This document shows, piece by piece, positions 59,000 through 64,000 of a DNA stretch of 64,000 bases (positions within the stretch are counted from its first letter, which is position 1; each line of letters opens with the position of its first letter). The DNA lies in contig OY726572.1 of assembly GCA_963383645.1 (NCBI GenBank), forward strand, positions 73,185,002 to 73,249,001, given 5' to 3'. A program made the translations under genes and the position numbers. The notes beneath the pieces were generated by a model that did not search any database, was not told the origin of the DNA, and saw only the letters and a program-made list of their open reading frames with translations. Origin of the DNA: Muscardinus avellanarius. Taxonomy: Eukaryota > Chordata > Mammalia > Rodentia > Gliridae.

Positions 59000-61480
59000 G
59001 ATAATAAAATAAGGCGGTTTATACTAACAAGGACTATTAGAGGATTCTATAAGAGAAATTTACGTTTTGATAGGATAACGTGAATTGTCTACATATGGTA
59101 CAAGCTTGTTGATCAAATTCTAGCCTTTTATTGTCTTTAAGCTATTTTATTACCCTTTGAAAGATGATAGGCATGCAAATTTTGTCTAGTCCAATAGGAT
59201 TTTGATTGATTTTCTTCCCTTTGGTGAAAAAGAAAAATGAACAGCTTTTACTTCACGTGCAATTCAATTCCTCTACTCCATATATATATTTTTTTCTTTG
59301 GAATAGGTTATGATATCTGCCTGGTTCTCTCATTGAATAAATAAGAAGTAATCTTTTATCATGTTTATTTAATATTGATAGGATTCATGCTTATACTTTT
59401 ATGGAAAATTATGCTTCAACTCTAATGAGAAATAAAACCAAAGCTATTGCACCACACATCCTAGGAGCAGAACGAGTGTCCTGTGCTGTAGTCAGCCAGT
59501 CACATCAGGAAGTCTCCACTCCTGGAAGCCAACACTGTGAATCAATTAAAGTATCCTATTTATCAAGCCTGAAAGACGGCTCCTCAAGGATGCTCAAAAA
59601 GTCTCAACTCACTGGCCCATTGATACAAAGCTATTAATAACATCACAAGCTGCCTGCCCACGTTAGTTCCCTGCCATGCTAGACTTAACTTAAAATCAAC
59701 CAGATTAGTCCCCAAAATCCTATGAATAGCCTTTCCCTCATTCTTCCTTTGGGGACACCACTGATTTTTTTTTTTCTGTGCTTATTTTCATAGAAATGTT
59801 TTCCTTTGCTACATTAAATTTAAAATCCTTTTTTGCCTGACAAACATATTTTCTTGGTAAAATATGTGTATGTTTGTGTGTGTATGTGTTTTGCATGTAT
59901 AGTTGGACCATAGAGGTTAACAATAGGGATTATGACCATCAGGTATTGTTGCCGTACTACAAGCCCAGTTAGTTATTATGGAGTCAAGCTGCCATCCCCA
60001 CCCCCATATTTAGCAGAAGTTAAGTCAAGTCTCCACTGTATTTTTGGGATCCAGATCAGGGGGTGTCACCATCTAGCACAATTTTGCCCACCTATGAGGT
60101 GTCTGAAAATATTTTAAAGAACTTGCAAATGGTAAGAAATAATTTTTTCTTAAAAAGCTTGTAATTTAAGAAAGAGTTAAAATAAAAGGAAAAAAAAAAT
60201 CAGATATAGTTAAAGGCTCACATGAGTAAAAGAATATGTCCAGATCTACAATACTCACTGTATTTAAATGTGCAAAAGAAATAGAGTTTATTTCTTCCTT
60301 TCTAAGGACACTGGTTGATCATTCTCTTGAGTCCCTTTTGGACTGGTGTTTTATAGCATGGTGGGAGAAAGCATTTTGTTAGTGTGGCAACAGAGGGAGA
60401 TCTTTGTGTCCTCTATGATCTGTCTTGCAGAATGGCCACCCTGGGCCCATGCCTGGGGTCCTGTACCAAGTTCACTGGTCAGCTGCCTCCCACAACACCT
60501 GGAGCAAGAGGGGCCATGCAACATCTCTCCTAGGGGCTCCTGACTCACCCTATTTCAGGGAGGATGCTACTTGCCTCTCTTCAATTTTCTTTCTTTTACT
60601 ACCAATGCCAAAGTTTCTAAAATCCTCCCTTTCCTCTGAGAGGAAGAAAAACAAGGTGCTGTAGCTTTATTGCCCGAATCTCTTTATTTTCTCCCAACAA
60701 TTACCAGAGTTCAAAAGTCTCTGTTTCCAGTTCTTGTCCATCCAGGATTTCCCAAACGTAAAATCTAAGACCAAACTCAGAACTGAAGATATGCAAAGCC
60801 TTTGCAAGAGTATGTGCATACAAAGTATTTGAGAGAATAAACTCCAGGTCTTTTATTTCTGTCAGGAACTTTTTGAATCTGATTTGCCTAACGAGGCATC
60901 CATTATGTTTTAATGTCGCCTATCAATATCTTATTTTAATAAAGCAAAACTCAAAAACATTCATTTCTCCACCTGTAATTATACCATTGCCTCCGGGTAT
61001 AAAACTCTCCAGTGCACTGAACTAAGAATGGATTACAGCTGAAAAAATGATAAATACAGACTGTATTCAAGGAGATTTTAGGGTAATCCAAAGACAAGAA
61101 GGAAGACTCTAGAGGAAATCAAAACCCTTGACATCTATAGCCATGCAAACATTATAAAAAAAGTGAAAATCCCAGCCCCTTACACATGAAATCTCATTTA
61201 TAAGGCCTGTTTACCTTATGAATGAGGTAAACTTTCTCTTCCCCAAGTCTGTACACTGAACATCTAGAAAGCAAGCATTGCTGGTCACCTATTTTACCCC
61301 AGAGAATACGATATCACTTATCAGGTACAAACTATATGCTCAAAATGTTTTACCAAAGGAGGTGGCTACTTCTTGATTTAATGTACATCTGCATAAAAAT
61401 TAAAAGCATAAGTTTTTTTCAATGATTTGGGTCCTTATACAAAGTAATGGGATACCACAGAAGTCTCCCAGATTCCCCCC
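59000..61480. other. Repeat-poor intergenic stretch
   Basis: Nearly 2.5 kb without a recognised young repeat. A MIR-like scrap may lie at 61190-61300. Segments near 60660-61020 carry several CpGs. No exon with family similarity was found. Confidence 0.35.
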
Positions 61481-61489
61481 GTTTCGCAT

Positions 61490-62050
61490 ATCAGAGAACT
61501 AAAGCTCATAAAACATAAGCGTAAGGCCATAAGGTGATGTGGCTCAGACCCAGAATGCCCCCAGATCCACAGAGCAAGCTGCATGCTATGTCTTTGTATT
61601 GCCTATACACCAGGGGCCCCCCACTTTGCCTGAAGAAAAAGTGGGGGGACAGAAGCAAATGCTCCCACTCCAAGCTGAGCTTTCTTCCACCTGGCGGCAG
61701 CTGGATTCTTCATGAATTTTCAACAGCCTTTGTAACAGCGAAATAAAAATATTTGCAAGTTAAGAAGTAGATAGATAGGGACCCAGAAAGACTCTCATTC
61801 TAGAAAATTTCTGACAATGTAATATGTTGTGCCAATTTACTTCCTAATGTCTGAGCAGAGAAAGTCACTCTGGGGTCAGGTGTTGAGCCACGTATGATCC
61901 CAGTATGCAGGGAGAATCCCCCTGTAGGGAGAACCCTACTATAGGGAGAACCTGAAGACCACTCAGGTGCCCTCATGGGATGGTGTGATGTAGGTGAAAA
62001 CCTGGAAACTGCTTTAGTGACAAGAAATAAGTGAATTATGAGACTCTTCT
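61490..62050. other. Intergenic, possible MIR scrap at 61490-61570
   Basis: ATCAGAGAACTAAAGCTCAT, AGGTGATGTGGCTCAGACCC: weak MIR resemblance. The (GGGAGAA) phrase repeats three times at 61910-61950. Nothing else. Confidence 0.3.
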
Positions 62051-62070
62051 AAAACTCACTTTAACTTTTG

Positions 62071-62260
62071 TGTGTGTTGTGTGTGTGTGTGGTACTGGAG
62101 GTGAAACCCTTCTACCTCCGGGCTACACTCCCAGACCTATTTTCTATTTTATTTGGAAACAGGGTCTCTTAAGCCACTGAGGCTGGCTTCGAACCTGTGT
62201 GATCCTCCTGTCTCCACCTCCCAAGTGTGGGGATTACAAGCGTGCGCCACCACGCCCGGC
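62071..62260 (-). mobile_element. B1/ID dimeric SINE, antisense, young, with 19-bp duplication
   Basis: GGGCTACACTCCCAGACCTA, GGAAACAGGGTCTCTTAAGC, TGATCCTCCTGTCTCCACCT and GCGCCACCACGCCCGGC. The perfect 19-bp duplication AAACTCACTTTAACTTTTG is at 62052-62070 and 62261-62279. The tail is TG-rich on the plus strand. Confidence 0.95.
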
Positions 62261-62299
62261 AAACTCACTTTAACTTTTGCTCAAGTTCAAAAAGTTTGA

Positions 62300-62507
62300 T
62301 ACTGCGGGGCGTGGTGGCGCACACTTGTAATCCCCGTGCTTGGGAGGCGGAGACAGGAGGATCGCGCAGGTTCAAAGCCAGCCATGCTGGCTTAAGAGAC
62401 CCAGTTTCCAAATCAAAAAAGTATAAAAAATAGGCCTGGGCGTGTAGCCCAGAGATAGAAAGGTTTCCAGGAACCCCAGTACCACCAAAACAAAAACAAA
62501 AACAAAA
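62300..62507 (+). mobile_element. B1/ID dimeric SINE, sense, young
   Basis: GCGGGGCGTGGTGGCGCACA, GGAGACAGGAGGATCGCGCA, GGCTTAAGAGACCCAGTTTC, GGGCGTGTAGCCCAGAGATA and an (AAAAAC)n tail. Confidence 0.93.
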
Positions 62508-62984
62508 ATGTTTTATATTGTTTTTATGTCTCCTTGTTAATATCTTTTCTGATCTTGGAAAAAAGATTGAAAATGAAAGTTCAAAAAAGACAATAAGGAC
62601 TACCATTAATTTCACAGTGAAGAATGAATCACTGATAACTTTCACTTTCTCTCATTATTTGTGAAGGTATATGTGTATACATGTATATGATACAATATTG
62701 CCAAATTTTTTAGTTATGCCAAAAATTCATATGTATATATTCATTTGTTTATATATAAATGCGCTTTTACTTTCTCTTCTGTGTCCTTAAAATAATATCA
62801 TGAAGATTTGTCCATGTTCTTAAGAAAAATATTTTAATTATGACACCTATCTATTATACATTTATATCACAATTCAGATGACCAGTATTATATTGTTGTA
62901 CATTTAAATTTTTTTCATTTATTTAGTGTTATAAATTATAAGAAGAATCAGTGTTCTCCAAAGCTTTCACACTTTTGTATGTGC

Positions 62985-63150
62985 ATAGTCCTGGGGATTG
63001 AACCTGTGGGGCTCTACCACTGAGCTACATCTACAACCCTTTTAAAGTTTTTCTGGAGACAGGGTCTCACTAAGTTGCCCAGTGGTCCTTAAACTTTCAA
63101 TCCTTCTGCCTCAAACTCCTGAGTAGCTGGAATTACAGGTATGCACTGCT
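62985..63150 (-). mobile_element. B1/ID-related SINE, antisense
   Basis: GTCCTGGGGATTGAACCTGT, CACTGAGCTACATCTACAAC, GGAGACAGGGTCTCACTAAG and GGAATTACAGGTATGCACTG. Confidence 0.8.
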
Positions 63151-63214
63151 GCCCCCAGACTTCACACTACTATAGTAGAAAAAAAAAACATTTAAAATTA
63201 GCAAAAATAATGTG

Positions 63215-63404
63215 CAACTGTGTGTGGTGGTGCATGCCTGTAATCATAGTACTAGGGAGGCCTAGGCAGGATGATTGCTGGTTCAAGGACAGCCACAGAA
63301 TTTTAGGGAAACTCTCATCAACCTAACAAGATACTGTTTGAAAAACAAAAAGAAAAGGGCTGGGATATGGCTTTGAGATAGAATTCCCCTGGGTTCAATC
63401 CCCC

Positions 63405-63458
<54 letters not shown>
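63215..63458 (+). mobile_element. B1/ID-related SINE ending in (AC)n
   Basis: TGTGTGTGGTGGTGCATGCC, TAATCATAGTACTAGGGAGG, GGGCTGGGATATGGCTTTGA and TTCAATCCCCCAGTAACAC, then (AC)n at 63411-63458. Confidence 0.85.
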
Positions 63459-63464
63459 TTATGA

Positions 63465-64000
63465 TTTATGAGATTGGAAATGTTTTATTCCATACTTTTT
63501 AGTAGAGTACACATTACCCACACGTGGCTATTGAGTTCTTGAAATATGTCCAGTGTAACTGAGAAATTACATTTTTAACTTTACTAAATTTTAACAAATT
63601 TAAATGTAAATAGCCACATATCTTACTGACAGCCTTATTGGTGAATGCAGAAATTGGGTAGTTCCGTTCATTACTTACTTTCTTGATTGCTTATATGCAG
63701 GAATACCCCCACCTTGTGGCCCATTACAATATTGCATCTAAAGCTGTCGGAAGCCAAAAAACCCTTGAAACAACAGGCACAATTTCACCTTGAACTTTCA
63801 TGGGTCATGGATCATAAAAAATCAACTAATCATTAATATAAAGTATCTGCATGTTTAAAGATAGGTATTGCTAAAACACAAACAGTGTGTAGAGAGAATG
63901 AACTCACAAGGGACAATAAATGCCCAGGCAAATGCTAAGAATGAGTGAGGCTTTAGTTCAGGATCCAGTCACCCTTCTGGTGGTCATTTGTTAAACAGCA
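63465..64000. other. Intergenic, nothing recognised
   Basis: No repeat or gene assigned up to the window edge. Confidence 0.4.

Overview
The window is mammalian nuclear DNA: AT-rich, CpG-poor, full of SINEs and L1 copies, with genes split into exons by GT-AG introns. The commonest SINE is a dimer, a B1-like left half (GCCGGGCGTGGTGGCGCA type) joined through an A-rich linker to a degenerate ID-like right half (GTGTAGCCCAGAGGTAGAA type). Separate ID elements are also present. This mix fits a squirrel-related rodent (Sciuridae or a close relative); that assignment is inferred from repeat types and was not tested by alignment.

Region 1 (1-12.1 kb) is the only region with protein genes. It holds two tandem, head-to-tail REG3-family genes on the minus strand. 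The first (coding exons 1875-4964, exon 1 and TATA box near 5277-5331) is intact. Its spliced product is 175 residues with all six canonical REG3 cysteines, the RI cleavage site and an EPN sugar-binding motif. The second (9502-11590, with an exon 1 remnant near 11.9 kb) is a dead unprocessed copy: TATA box, exon 1 donor, exon 2 acceptor and donor lost, 1-nt deletion in exon 3, stop codon in exon 5, and two structural cysteines replaced. Similarity between the copies continues about 200 bp upstream of exon 1, so the whole gene with its promoter was duplicated.

Region 2 (12.1-30.6 kb) has no recognisable host gene. It contains a 5'-inverted L1 with target-site duplication (13292-14504) and a 60-bp minisatellite with an exon-like segment. 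A 2.8-kb composite retroelement (19911-22723) has YY1-type starts, ~175-bp monomers, a 50-bp VNTR and an L1 3' end, all inside one imperfect 16-bp target-site duplication. There is also a truncated L1, a repeat-free putative enhancer near 24.5 kb with clustered AP-1 and TTTATGAC motifs, and a 240-bp purine-only microsatellite.

Region 3 (30.7-36.7 kb) is a 6-kb L1 with a perfect 12-bp target-site duplication. It has a GC-rich 5' UTR starting with a YY1 motif, a frameshifted ORF1, a multiply frameshifted ORF2 lacking its C-terminal third, and a 3' UTR.

Region 4 (36.7-64 kb) is gene desert with scattered SINEs, MaLR-type LTRs, one ERVK-like LTR candidate, MIR relics, a second 5'-inverted L1, an isolated L1 ORF1 C-terminal fragment and a tight inverted SINE pair. 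I found no tRNA, rRNA, CRISPR or bacterial-type system. Nothing here is convincingly a new biological system. The most unusual structures are the composite VNTR retroelement and the putative enhancer.
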